In this document: piece after piece, positions 1 to 7,425 of the stretch | How positions within the stretch are numbered: position 1 is the first letter of the stretch | Layout of the letters: every line of letters starts with the position of its first letter | Assembly: GCA_964535215.1 (NCBI GenBank) | Contig: CAZHST010000036.1 | Location: forward strand, 1 to 30,080 | DNA from: JACQHM01 sp964535215 | Lineage (GTDB): Bacteria; Methylomirabilota; Methylomirabilia; Methylomirabilales; JACQHM01 | Direction of reading: 5' to 3' | Length of the DNA stretch: 30,080 nucleotides | Notes under the pieces: model-generated | Databases searched by the model: none | What the model was told of the DNA's origin: nothing | The model's input: only the letters and a program-made list of their open reading frames with translations | Program-made: the position numbers and the translations under genes

Positions 1-56
1 TGCCGCTCCGCCCCCCCGGAGGGGACGTAGCGCTGCCTGATCAGGGCGATCCTCAC
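1..56 (-). CDS. Glycosyltransferase family 4, N-terminal start only (partial)
   Basis: A GTG start at 54-56 has a GGAGGAG ribosome-binding site just upstream (57-67, minus strand). The first 18 codons read VRIALIRQRYVPSGGAER, a typical first beta strand plus glycine-rich loop of a GT4 (GT-B fold) sugar transferase. The gene runs off the left edge of the window. It begins 16 nt after the stop of the CgeB-like gene, so it probably belongs to the same operon. An ATG at 68-70 opens only a six-codon frame and is not used. Donor and acceptor cannot be told from so short a piece. Confidence 0.6.
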   Translation of the reverse strand, partial: MRIALIRQRYVPSGGAER

Positions 57-72
57 CGCTCCTCCGCCATGG

Positions 73-1122
73 CTAGCCGAGCTTTAGCGCCGAGAGGAGC
101 TCGGCAACGCGGTTAGCGAAGGTGTGGTCCCTGTACGCCCGCCACTGACCCCTCCTTCCCAGCTCCTCCCGCTCCTTCGGATGATCAAGATAATAGCGCA
201 CCTTTTCCATTAGCTCATCTACCGTCCTATACCATGCAACTTCGCTTTCCTGAAAGTGGAGCGAGACCTCCTCCTTCCAATCCGTAAGCTGGGCTGTCCC
301 ACACCCGGCAATCTCAAAGATGCGTTGGTTAAGGCCAAAGTCCCGGAGGCCGAACCAACTGTGGAGATTCAGGCCAAGCCTTGCCGCGTTGTAAGCCTTC
401 ACCATCTCCTCCCAGAAAATTCCCTCACCCTGGACAGCCCTTCTTAAAGGGGAGGCGCGGTCGAGGTGCTTCGTCCAACCTGGCCCCCAGATCTTCAGGT
501 CAAATCCCGCCAGCCTCGACAGGACCTGCTCCCTGACCGGGTGGTGGGTCCCAATGAAACAGAGGTCGCTCCCCAACCGTGCCCGCTCGCCGCTTGCAAG
601 CGCTGCTTGCTTGTGGAGGCCAGGATCACAGGCTCCGGCGAGGTAGAAGGCGTTAACACCGTACTGATGGTACGCTTTGACGCTCCGACGGCAGTTCGTA
701 AAGTAGAAATCGTACAAAGGAGCCCTTCTCAGCGACCGCTTGAAGTCCATGGGGTCATCCACCCACCAGCAGGCAGTGACTACCCCATGCCTCTTAGCCT
801 CCGAGATCACCTCAGGCTGGATGTTGACCCCCTTGATGACGAAGAGGAGGTCAGGATGAAACGCCTGGACGGCTTGGAGCAGCTCCCTGTTCAGCAGGAT
901 TTCCCGACCCTTACGCTCTAGATCTCTGAAAGGCAGGAGGGAGTTCCTCCCAGGGAGGAAACCTTTCGCCTGCAGGATGCCAAGAAAGGCCGTCCTCACG
1001 CTCCATCGCCTGTTCAAGTCAACTACCCTGACCTCGTGCCCCAGCTCGTAAAACGCTTTCAGGCAGTGCCTGCCCAGCGTTGTCCCCTGAGGGTTCATCG
1101 TTGCCACCAACAGGACCTTCAT
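73..1122 (-). CDS. CgeB-like glycosyltransferase
   Basis: A 349-residue cytoplasmic protein that resembles the CgeB / DUF3880 plus Glyco_trans_1_2 family, GT-B enzymes related to GT4 found in surface polysaccharide and maturation-glycan clusters. The N-terminus (MKVLLVATMNPQGTTLGRH) is the first Rossmann strand and loop. Around residues 115-125 is the WWVDDPMDF segment common in this family. Near residue 190 is a CFIGTHHPVREQ segment, and the C-terminal half carries RIFEIAGCGTAQLTD, equivalent to the nucleotide-sugar binding region. The ATG is preceded by GGAG about 10 nt upstream. It lies 15 nt downstream of a GT4 gene and 16 nt upstream of another. Substrate is unknown; the context suggests a role in O-chain or outer-core assembly. 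Confidence 0.8.
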   Translation of the reverse strand: MKVLLVATMNPQGTTLGRHCLKAFYELGHEVRVVDLNRRWSVRTAFLGILQAKGFLPGRNSLLPFRDLERKGREILLNRELLQAVQAFHPDLLFVIKGVNIQPEVISEAKRHGVVTACWWVDDPMDFKRSLRRAPLYDFYFTNCRRSVKAYHQYGVNAFYLAGACDPGLHKQAALASGERARLGSDLCFIGTHHPVREQVLSRLAGFDLKIWGPGWTKHLDRASPLRRAVQGEGIFWEEMVKAYNAARLGLNLHSWFGLRDFGLNQRIFEIAGCGTAQLTDWKEEVSLHFQESEVAWYRTVDELMEKVRYYLDHPKEREELGRRGQWRAYRDHTFANRVAELLSALKLG

Positions 1123-1137
1123 CTTTCACAAAGCTCC

Positions 1138-2238
1138 TTATCGCTTCAGGAGATCCCGGTAAAGGGCCTCCAGCTTCTGGAGCATCACCTCTAAAGGATA
1201 GTCCTTTTCAACGAGCCTCCGCCCGGCTGACGCCATGGCAGAGGCCCTCGACGGCTCGTTCAGGAGGGCCATGACGGCCTCGGCCAAGGCCTGGGGATCC
1301 CGGGGAGGAATCAGGAGGCCCGTCTCCCCATCCCGGATGATCTCGGAAACCCCGCCTGCACCCGTGGCCACGACCGGTCGCTCCATGGCCAGGGCTTGGA
1401 GGAGGGCCTGGGGCACCCCTTCAGCGGTGGTGGAGGCCGAGACGACAACGTCTAAAGCGGCCAGGACCTCGGGGATGTCCTCCCGATGGCCGGTCATGAT
1501 GACCACCCCCTCCAACCCCATCCCCCGGATCCACCGCTCGATGTTCGCCCGCTGGGGGCCGTCTCCCACAAAGAGGAACTTGGCCTGGGGAATCATCCGC
1601 CGAATGAGAGGGACAGCCTCGAGGAAGATCCGGTGCCCCTTCCAGCTCCGGAGGACCGCCACCATCCCCACCACGGGGACACTGGCCTCAAGGCCCAGGT
1701 CGGCCCTGACTCCCTCCCCCCGCACCTTCTTCGGATCGAAGCGGTCGAGGTCCACGCCGGTGGGGATGGCCACCACTTTTTGAGGATCAAGCCGAAGCTC
1801 CCCGAGAAGGCGCTGTCGGATCGCCTCGCCGGTCGTCACGATCTTGTCACACAGGTGGGAGTAGACCAGCCGGGAAAGGGGATTTCGCCTGAGCGGAACC
1901 GACAGATGCCTGGTCCGGATCACCGGGACCTTGGCCATCCGGGCGGCAAAAGAGGCCACCCAGCTATCGAGGGAGCTGTGGGTGTTGACCAGATCAACCC
2001 CTTCTTCCTTCAAAATCCGGTAGATCCGCCAGGCGGTCGGGAGATCGAAAGGACGTCGGAACGGGAGCTCCCAGGTCCGGATCCCGAACCTCCTGGCCCG
2101 TTGACTGACCTCGCTCCCGGACTGACAGACGAGGCCGACCCGATAGCCTCGTTTGGTGAAGTGGACCAGCTCCGTCAGGATCCTGATCTCCTGGCCCCCC
2201 CACCCCATGGAGGATTCGGTATGAACGATGGTCCACAT
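1138..2238 (-). CDS. Glycosyltransferase family 4
   Basis: A 366-residue GT-B glycosyltransferase. The N-terminal MWTIVHTESSMGWGGQE contains the glycine-rich donor-side loop, and the C-terminal domain has the TAEGVPQALLQALAMERPVV segment, a variant of the GT4 E-x7-E signature in which the second position is A rather than E. The ATG at 2236-2238 overlaps the stop of the upstream GT9 gene as TGATG, and AGGA lies 7 nt ahead, so I chose it over an in-frame ATG 57 codons upstream whose sequence is low complexity and overlaps GT9. The family transfers a sugar from a nucleotide donor to a lipid-linked acceptor at the cytoplasmic membrane face. A short remnant of a close homologue's start lies at 3738-3775. 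Specific sugar unknown. Confidence 0.85.
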   Translation of the reverse strand: MWTIVHTESSMGWGGQEIRILTELVHFTKRGYRVGLVCQSGSEVSQRARRFGIRTWELPFRRPFDLPTAWRIYRILKEEGVDLVNTHSSLDSWVASFAARMAKVPVIRTRHLSVPLRRNPLSRLVYSHLCDKIVTTGEAIRQRLLGELRLDPQKVVAIPTGVDLDRFDPKKVRGEGVRADLGLEASVPVVGMVAVLRSWKGHRIFLEAVPLIRRMIPQAKFLFVGDGPQRANIERWIRGMGLEGVVIMTGHREDIPEVLAALDVVVSASTTAEGVPQALLQALAMERPVVATGAGGVSEIIRDGETGLLIPPRDPQALAEAVMALLNEPSRASAMASAGRRLVEKDYPLEVMLQKLEALYRDLLKR

Positions 2239-3365
2239 CACGATCCTGCCAAGAGGGCCTGACCGGCTCGGAGGACCTCCTCGACCTGGATCCCTGCCAT
2301 GCAGCTTGAAGCCCCCCTCGGGCAGACCTTGACCCTCCGGGGGCAGAGGCAAGGATGCGGACTCCTGATCACCCGCGCTTGAGAGCTTTCGGGCCAGGGT
2401 CCCGTCCACTCAGGATCCTCGGGTCCAAAGAGGGCCACGACGGGGACCTCCAGGGCCCTGGCAATGTGAAGAAGGCCGCTGTCGGTGCTGATCAGCAGCC
2501 GACACCGCTTGAGGAGGGCAGCCGCCCTCCTTAAAGAGATCTGGCCGGCAACCACCAAGGGTCTTTGGTGCATCCGTTGGGCAATGGCCTGGGCGAGCCC
2601 CTTCTCCCGTCCATCCCCGAAGATGAACACCCGAGCCCTGTGCGCCTCCGTCAAGACATCCCCGACCCTGGCGAAGGACTCGGGCCGCCACCACCGGGAG
2701 GGCCGGCTGCCCCCCGGACCGAATCCCACCAGGAGGTCTTGGGGGCCAATCCCCTGCCCTTCCAGGAATTCCTGGGTCCACGCCTCCTCCTCAGGGGTGA
2801 CGAACCATTCCATCCGGAGATCGTTGTGCTCCGCCCCGGCAAGGGCGGCCAAGGCCAGCCGTTGAACGATGAAGGGAGGAGGGGGAGAGGGACGGGCAAC
2901 CGTGTGGGTGAAGAGGAAGGCAAGCTGGCTCTCCGCCCACCCAATCCGGTACCGGGCGCCTGTGAGGTAGGCCAAGGGGGCTATGTCCGGATCGTTCCCA
3001 TGGAGGACGACCACCAGGTCAAAGATTCGATGGCGAAGTTCGTGAACCAGCCGGAACGGCCTCTTGAACTTGCCAGGATACTCAATGAGCTCATCCAAGT
3101 AAGGGTTCGCTTCCAGGACCGGCTTTGCCCGACGACTGACCAGCGAAGCGATGGAGGCCTTTGGGAAGGCCATCCGGATCGCCCGGATGGCCGGGGTAGA
3201 CATGACGGTGTCACCGATGGCCGTTGTGTTGATGAGGAGGATCCGGCTGATCCCCTCCTTTTCCACCGGTGACGCCTGGCGAGTCCGTTCCCTCAGCCAG
3301 TAAACAACGAGGAAGCCTCCCCGAACGACCTGCAAGACAAACCAGTTCCATAAGCTATTGAGCAC
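2238..3365 (-). CDS. Glycosyltransferase family 9 (heptosyltransferase-type)
   Basis: A 375-residue GT9 protein. Residues about 41-60 carry the family start motif RILLINTTAIGDTVMSTPAI, preceded by an unusual roughly 40-residue N-terminal extension with a hydrophobic stretch. The C-terminal domain has STDSGLLHIARALEVPVVALFGPEDP, the ADP-heptose binding region. The tail has the cysteine cluster (CLCPRR...CPRG...SCM) common in WaaF-like GT9 enzymes. The start is GTG at 3363-3365, with GGGAGAAG about 5 nt ahead. That start overlaps the last codons of the broken GT39 gene upstream. This is one of three GT9 genes in the window. It probably adds a heptose or related sugar to the inner core, but this is inferred from family only. 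Confidence 0.85.
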   Translation of the reverse strand: MLNSLWNWFVLQVVRGGFLVVYWLRERTRQASPVEKEGISRILLINTTAIGDTVMSTPAIRAIRMAFPKASIASLVSRRAKPVLEANPYLDELIEYPGKFKRPFRLVHELRHRIFDLVVVLHGNDPDIAPLAYLTGARYRIGWAESQLAFLFTHTVARPSPPPPFIVQRLALAALAGAEHNDLRMEWFVTPEEEAWTQEFLEGQGIGPQDLLVGFGPGGSRPSRWWRPESFARVGDVLTEAHRARVFIFGDGREKGLAQAIAQRMHQRPLVVAGQISLRRAAALLKRCRLLISTDSGLLHIARALEVPVVALFGPEDPEWTGPWPESSQARVIRSPHPCLCPRRVKVCPRGASSCMAGIQVEEVLRAGQALLAGS

Positions 3366-3721
3366 AGGCTTCTCCCGGGTGGAGCTTGATAAGAAAGAAT
3401 TCGTCAGTCACCACCACCTTCTCGCAGGCCTGAAACGCTTCATCCAGCCGTTTCCGAATGGCTGGTGAACGAAAGGCGGGAGAGGGGAGGAACGGCAGTT
3501 GACTCCTTCCCGCCCCAATCGACCACAGGGTAAAACAAGTTCATACCATACCTGTAAAAGTTACGGGCAACCATGGCATGCCGTGCCTGCCGCCAGGAGT
3601 GAACCCCCGAAATTGGAGCATCGACCCGAATGAGGCGCACGAGGAACGCCACGGCAAAGATGAGCAACAGGATCTTCCCTGACTGCAAGGCTCCCCGGAA
3701 TCTTCGGACGGGTACCTTCAT
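3355..3721 (-). pseudogene. GT39 (PMT/ArnT-like) membrane glycosyltransferase, internally deleted
   Basis: The first about 65 codons (ATG at 3719-3721) encode a hydrophobic N-terminal helix and then DAPISGVHSWRQARHAMVAR, a highly characteristic luminal-loop region of GT39 polytopic glycosyltransferases. The family is normally about 450-600 residues. Here the sequence shifts frame soon after VDWGGK and the reading frame ends after 93 codons. In another frame the same strand continues with LPFLPSPAFRSPAIRKRLDE and then a normal-looking hydrophilic tail ending at a TAG at 3355-3357, which overlaps the next gene's GTG start. The simplest reading is that the whole membrane core was deleted, joining the two ends out of frame. 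An intact GT39 gene lies at 27424-29157. Confidence 0.75.
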
Positions 3722-3737
3722 AGGCCCAGCACCTCAT

Positions 3738-3775
3738 CACCCCATGGACGATTCGGTGTGCAAGATGGCTAACAC
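3738..3775 (-). pseudogene. Start-only remnant of a GT4 gene
   Basis: The minus strand from a GTG at 3773-3775 reads VLAILHTESSMG and then stops (TGATGA). It matches the first codons of the intact GT4 gene at 2201-2238: 30 of 38 bases agree by eye, and both contain HTESSMG followed by GGGTG. The remnant GTG overlaps the stop codon of the MNT gene (GTGTTAG). Homology ends at GGGTG, where the leader of the broken GT39 gene begins. I read this as the surviving translation start of a deleted GT4 gene. Confidence 0.5.
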
Positions 3776-4134
3776 GTCCTCCCCTCCGCTCGACGCACCA
3801 GCACAATGCGCTCGGCCAAGGCTGTCTTGACGAAGCCATTCTCTTTCATCCCTTCGATCTCCTCAACGGTGTACGGAAACACATCGACGGCGATCCCCAG
3901 CCCGCTGAACGGCTCCAGGAACTCCGGGATCCGATCCACAAACCGGCGGGGATCGGTCTTGAGGATCACCAGGAGATCGGCATCACTCCTGGGACTGTAA
4001 TCGCCCCTGACCAGTGAGCCGAAGAGACCTACCTCCAGGGCCTCGGGATGGCTCATCAGGAGCTTCTGGGCCCGCTCTTTAAGCTCGGCGAGAATCGGCT
4101 CAATCTCGAGGAAGATAACCTCGACACCACTCAA
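3769..4134 (-). CDS. MNT-type nucleotidyltransferase (putative antitoxin of HEPN/MNT pair)
   Basis: A 121-residue minimal nucleotidyltransferase. It contains LFGSLVRGDYSPRSDADLLV, a perfect GS-x10-DxD catalytic motif, about 30-50 residues from the start. In the MntA-like family this domain modifies and neutralises the partner HEPN RNase, by AMPylation in the characterised examples. I place the start at a TTG (4132-4134) because GGAGG lies 7 nt upstream; ATG codons further up lie deep inside the HEPN gene and have no such site. The gene overlaps the HEPN gene by 35 bases, so the pair is translationally coupled. Its stop overlaps the GTG of a GT4 remnant. Confidence 0.8.
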   Translation of the reverse strand: MSGVEVIFLEIEPILAELKERAQKLLMSHPEALEVGLFGSLVRGDYSPRSDADLLVILKTDPRRFVDRIPEFLEPFSGLGIAVDVFPYTVEEIEGMKENGFVKTALAERIVLVRRAEGRTC

Positions 4135-4489
4135 GGATCGCCTCCGCGGCTTCGATGGCCTTGGTCGCATCCTCTTGGGAAAAATAATCGTGGGGCACAC
4201 CGGCCGGCAGCCCGTTCGGATAGCGCGTTGGGATGTAGAATCGGTCTAGGAACGTAGCCTGGCCGAGCAATGGTTCATCGACCGGTAGGCCTAGCAAAGT
4301 CAACAGTTCCCGAACCCCGTGGCCCCGCGCCTCTCCATGGCGAGCGGCATAGACCGCCTTGACCGCTTTCTCAGCCGCTTGATGGGCCGTAAAGCAGGCC
4401 CACTCAAAGTACCGCCACTGAAGATCCAGTTTGGCCTTCTCAAGATCGTACTCCGCCTGTCGGAACCAATCACGACTCCGCTCTGGCAT
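4100..4489 (-). CDS. HEPN domain protein (putative toxin of HEPN/MNT pair)
   Basis: A 129-residue all-alpha HEPN protein of the COG2250-like type. The first helix carries SRDWFRQAEYDLEKAKLDL, the second FEWACFTAHQAAEKAVKAVY, and the centre RGHGVRELLTLLGL, all typical of the family. It lacks the RX4HXY motif of the HepT subfamily, so ribonuclease activity cannot be assumed. ATG at 4487-4489 has AGGGA upstream. It begins 21 nt after the stop of a Uma2 gene and overlaps the MNT gene that follows, giving the order Uma2-HEPN-MNT. HEPN/MNT pairs are usually toxin-antitoxin or RNA-targeting defence modules; here the role is inferred from partner and family. Confidence 0.8.
   Translation of the reverse strand: MPERSRDWFRQAEYDLEKAKLDLQWRYFEWACFTAHQAAEKAVKAVYAARHGEARGHGVRELLTLLGLPVDEPLLGQATFLDRFYIPTRYPNGLPAGVPHDYFSQEDATKAIEAAEAILEWCRGYLPRD
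4135..4146 (-). promoter_or_regulatory. Ribosome-binding site that fixes the TTG start of the MNT gene
   Basis: On the minus strand GCGGAGG is followed by a 7-nt spacer and TTG. This is the only strong Shine-Dalgarno-like sequence near the conserved N-terminus of the MNT protein, and it sits inside the upstream HEPN coding region. Confidence 0.6.
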
Positions 4490-4510
4490 CGGAATCCCTG
4501 CTATGCCCCT

Positions 4511-5104
4511 TTACCGCCCCAGGACCTCATCGACGGGAACTTGAAAGCCGGAGAGGATGGCAGAGGAGGCGGTCTGACCGGGCCCGAACTTCCCCAGGAG
4601 GGAATAGGCCTCTTCCCGGAGATGATAGACTTCGATCGAAGGCTCCTCAGGATCCACCATCCAGTACTCCGCAACCCCTGCCCGGGCGTATTCGACGAAC
4701 TTCTCCATCCGGTCAGTCCGCCTCGTGCCCGGGGAGATTACCTCCACCACCAGATCGGGAACGCCGTAGACCTGTTCTCCTATCCGGTCAGCATGCTCCC
4801 TGGCCACAAAGAGGATATCCGGCTCCCGAATCTTCCCTGGCCAAAGCCGGACCGGCAGGGGAGCGACCTGGACCATTCCCAGATCATGCGCCTCAACAAA
4901 AGTATGCAACCTCACGAACAAGTTTTTCAGAGCCTGCTGATGGCTATGGGGGGGATGTGGTGGCACAACCAACCTCCCCTCAGAAAGCTCCGCATACCGG
5001 TTCGTCTCGGGGAGGGCAAAATAGTCCTCCTCCGTCCACTGGCCCTGGAGCGGGTAGAATTCTGCCACCTCCAACGCACGCTTGCTTTTGGCCTTCACTC
5101 CCAT
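4511..5104 (-). CDS. Uma2 family protein (DUF820, PD-(D/E)XK nuclease fold)
   Basis: A 197-residue Uma2 protein. It shows the expected order: WTEEDYFALPETNRYAELSEG near residues 23-43, REPDILFV near residue 93, PDLVVEVISPGT near residue 115, and EYWMVDPEEPSIEVY near residue 145. The PD...EV-x-SP region forms the nuclease-like active site in this fold. Its function in cells is not established. The ATG lies inside the tail of a glycosyltransferase remnant (5095-5223). The ribosome-binding site is weak (GGGGGCGAG), so the exact start is less sure than the family. It is 21 nt upstream of the HEPN gene. Confidence 0.85.
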   Translation of the reverse strand: MGVKAKSKRALEVAEFYPLQGQWTEEDYFALPETNRYAELSEGRLVVPPHPPHSHQQALKNLFVRLHTFVEAHDLGMVQVAPLPVRLWPGKIREPDILFVAREHADRIGEQVYGVPDLVVEVISPGTRRTDRMEKFVEYARAGVAEYWMVDPEEPSIEVYHLREEAYSLLGKFGPGQTASSAILSGFQVPVDEVLGR

Positions 5105-5223
5105 AGCTCGCCCCCACGGGCGTCTTCCTCTTCAAGGATCCGCCCAATAGCAGCCCGGAGCCCAGGGGTGACCCGCTCATCGGCATCCAGGCTCAAAATC
5201 CAGGGGGAGGAAGCCGCTCCAAC
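5095..5223 (-). pseudogene. Internal fragment of a GT2 glycosyltransferase
   Basis: The minus strand between the upstream GT9 stop and the Uma2 start is open for about 42 codons and reads PWILSLDADERVTPGLRAAI followed by an acidic helix, ending at a TGA at 5095-5097. The LSLDADERV segment, with its DAD motif and following VTP, is diagnostic of WaaE-like GT2 enzymes. The N-terminal donor-binding strand and the whole C-terminal half are missing, and no start codon fits. The 3' end overlaps the Uma2 start by 10 bases. This looks like a glycosyltransferase gene truncated on both sides, with the Uma2-HEPN-MNT block beginning inside it. Confidence 0.6.
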
Positions 5224-5230
5224 TTAGAGA

Positions 5231-6310
5231 TCACCGGCCAAGCCGAAGGGCATCGTTCAATGTCAGGATGGCGTCAAACACTTGGTCCACACTAATCCCG
5301 TCCATGCACGGCGGGGGGTCATAGGGACAGCGCCTCTGACACCCAAGACATGGCGTGGGACCTCTCACGACGATGGCCCGGTCCGTCCATGGCCGCCAGG
5401 TATCGCTGGTGGGGCCGTAGAGGGCAACAACGGGCGTCCCCACGGCGGCGGCAATGTGGACGGGCGCGCCGTCCAGACCGATGAACAGGGTCGAGCGTTT
5501 CAAGAGGGCGGCCAGCTCCTGGAGGGTGGTCAGGCCCCCCAGGTTTACCGCCTCCCGCCGCATGGCAGCCTGGACCCTCCGGCAAACCTCTTTTTCCTTC
5601 CATCCGCTGACCAAGAGGACGCTCGCCCCAAATTCCTCGATGAGCCGATCGGCCAGTTGGGCAAAGCGCTCCTCCCGCCACCGCTTCGACCTCCCCCGAG
5701 AAGCCGGATGGATGGTGACGAGCCTTTTCCCATCCCTGACCCCCTTCTCCCGGAGCAACCGATCAAGGGAGGCCTGGGCTTCGCCGGTAACGGCCATGAC
5801 CAGCCCGGGATCCTTCGTTTCGATCCCGGCGGCTTTTAAGGTTGCCAGGTGCCGCTCCACGATGTGGGCGTCTCTTGCGTCCTTCCCCAACACCTCCCTG
5901 ATGGGCCTGGTCCGGATATTGTAGACCCAGTTCCAGGGGTGCCAGAAAGGAAACCCCCCCAGCCGGTACCTGGCGCCGCTGAAGAAGGTCTGGAGGGCGC
6001 TCCGGGGACCCCCGTGGAGATTGATGACGAGATCAAAGCCCCTTTCCCTCAGGTTGAGCAGAAACCCAAGCTCCTTCCAGAAAGCCCTGGAAGGTCCGGC
6101 CCCCCGGATCCCCTCCCGGTCAAGGACGAGGATCTCGTCCACATACGGATTCCCCAGGAGGACCCCTTCCGAGGCCCTCTCGACCAGGACCGAGAGATGG
6201 GCCTCAGGGAAGGTCTCCTTGACCGCCCGGGTACAGGGTGTCACGACGACCACATCCCCGATATTCCGGAGCCTGACCAGCAGGACCTTCCCGACCCCTT
6301 CGAGCTTCAC
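5231..6310 (-). CDS. Glycosyltransferase family 9 (heptosyltransferase-type)
   Basis: A 359-residue GT9 enzyme. KVLLVRLRNIGDVVVVTPC near the N-terminus is the acceptor-side GT9 motif; HPASRGRSKRW near residue 200 and GLDGAPVHIAAAVGTPVVAL near residue 280 are the ADP-heptose-side motifs. The tail holds the CLGC...RRCPYD...PCM cysteine cluster. I chose the GTG at 6308-6310 because GGGAGGAG lies just ahead and GTGA overlaps the upstream stop; a longer frame upstream is the shadow of the neighbouring GT9. It is paralogous to the GT9 genes on either side. The likely role is core heptose transfer on the cytoplasmic membrane face. Confidence 0.87.
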   Translation of the reverse strand: MKLEGVGKVLLVRLRNIGDVVVVTPCTRAVKETFPEAHLSVLVERASEGVLLGNPYVDEILVLDREGIRGAGPSRAFWKELGFLLNLRERGFDLVINLHGGPRSALQTFFSGARYRLGGFPFWHPWNWVYNIRTRPIREVLGKDARDAHIVERHLATLKAAGIETKDPGLVMAVTGEAQASLDRLLREKGVRDGKRLVTIHPASRGRSKRWREERFAQLADRLIEEFGASVLLVSGWKEKEVCRRVQAAMRREAVNLGGLTTLQELAALLKRSTLFIGLDGAPVHIAAAVGTPVVALYGPTSDTWRPWTDRAIVVRGPTPCLGCQRRCPYDPPPCMDGISVDQVFDAILTLNDALRLGR

Positions 6311-7425
6311 CTCTCCTCCCCCGTCCGGCGAAGGGCCTGTGAACCGGGCACCGGCGAGAGGGCGGGCCCTGGCCGCGGACGGTGCTCTGCCGATGAGAGC
6401 TGGTTCTCCACGGCAGCGATGACCTCGGCAGCCGTCAGGGTTTCCAGGCACTCGCATCGTTTGGTCACTTCGCACCGCTTCCGCCTCAGGGAACGGCAGA
6501 ACTGATCCCGTTTTAAGACGAGATGCCCATTGCCCCAGGGGGCCCAGTTGTGCTCCCCCGATGGGCCGAAGAGGGCCACCACCGGCGTGTTCACCGCACA
6601 CGCGATGTGCATGGGGGCCGAATCAACACCGATGAAGAGCCGGGAGCGGGCAAGGAGGGCGGCCAGCTCCTTTAACGTTAACCGGCCGATCAGGTCAACG
6701 ACCGGCCCTCGGGTAAGCATGACAACCCGTTTGGCCTTCTCCACCTCTCTTGGGGCAGGGCCGCTGGTGATGATGACCTTCACCCCTCGCCGGGCGAGAT
6801 GATCGGCGACCTGGGCGAACCCTTCATCGGTCCAGCCCTTGAAGAGCCACCGGGAGGTGGGATGGAGGGTGACCAGAACATCATCCTCCCCCACCCCCAT
6901 CTCCCGAAGAAGCCTCTGGACGACTGCCACGTCCTTTGGACTGACAAAGAGTCGGAGGGCCTTCTCACGGGGCTCGATGCCCAGGGCCCGGACCAGGTCC
7001 AGGTTGCTCTCCACGACGTGCTTCTGCCAATCCTGGGGGACGACGTGGGTCAGGAGGAAACGCCTTCCCCAAAACCCCGCCTGACCCGGGTCGTAGCCGA
7101 CCCGGATCTTCGCCCCTGAGAGGACCCCGAGGATGGCCTCCCGGTCCCCGTTCCCCATCTCCACGCAGAGGTCCGGCCGGACCCGCCGCACCTCCCGGAG
7201 GAGCCGCACCTCGTTCCAGATCCGCCCAATCCCCCTCCCCTTCTTGAAGATGAGGACCTCTTCCAGATCCGGGTTCCCCGCCAGCACCTCCTCGGTCCCG
7301 GCGGAAACCAGGGCAAAGATCCGGCTCGAAGGGTACGCCTGCTTCAGGGCATGGATAGCAGGGGTGGCCAGGAGGACATCCCCGATATGTTTCAGCTTAA
7401 TCACGAGGATGCGTTCCGGTTTCAT
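6307..7425 (-). CDS. Putative lipopolysaccharide heptosyltransferase III (GT9, WaaQ-like)
   Basis: A 372-residue GT9 protein. The start KPERILVIKLKHIGDVLLAT, the middle LVTLHPTSRWLFKGWTDEGF near residues 185-205, and GVDSAPMHIACAVNTPVVAL near residue 280 match the subfamily annotated as heptosyltransferase III (RfaQ/WaaQ-like) rather than WaaC or WaaF. A cysteine-rich tail (FCRSLRRKRCEV...RCEC) follows. ATG at 7423-7425 has GGGAGGG ahead and overlaps the msbA 3' end by 29 bases. A longer in-frame upstream extension reads as msbA shadow and is rejected. It follows msbA and kdsA, which fits inner-core assembly. The exact glycosidic linkage is not readable from sequence. Confidence 0.88.
   Translation of the reverse strand: MKPERILVIKLKHIGDVLLATPAIHALKQAYPSSRIFALVSAGTEEVLAGNPDLEEVLIFKKGRGIGRIWNEVRLLREVRRVRPDLCVEMGNGDREAILGVLSGAKIRVGYDPGQAGFWGRRFLLTHVVPQDWQKHVVESNLDLVRALGIEPREKALRLFVSPKDVAVVQRLLREMGVGEDDVLVTLHPTSRWLFKGWTDEGFAQVADHLARRGVKVIITSGPAPREVEKAKRVVMLTRGPVVDLIGRLTLKELAALLARSRLFIGVDSAPMHIACAVNTPVVALFGPSGEHNWAPWGNGHLVLKRDQFCRSLRRKRCEVTKRCECLETLTAAEVIAAVENQLSSAEHRPRPGPALSPVPGSQALRRTGEER

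Noticed and set aside
4319..5227. Plus-strand open frame of 302 codons
   Set aside because: It runs opposite to the Uma2 and HEPN genes, has proline- and arginine-rich composition and no recognisable domain; it is a shadow of the minus-strand genes.
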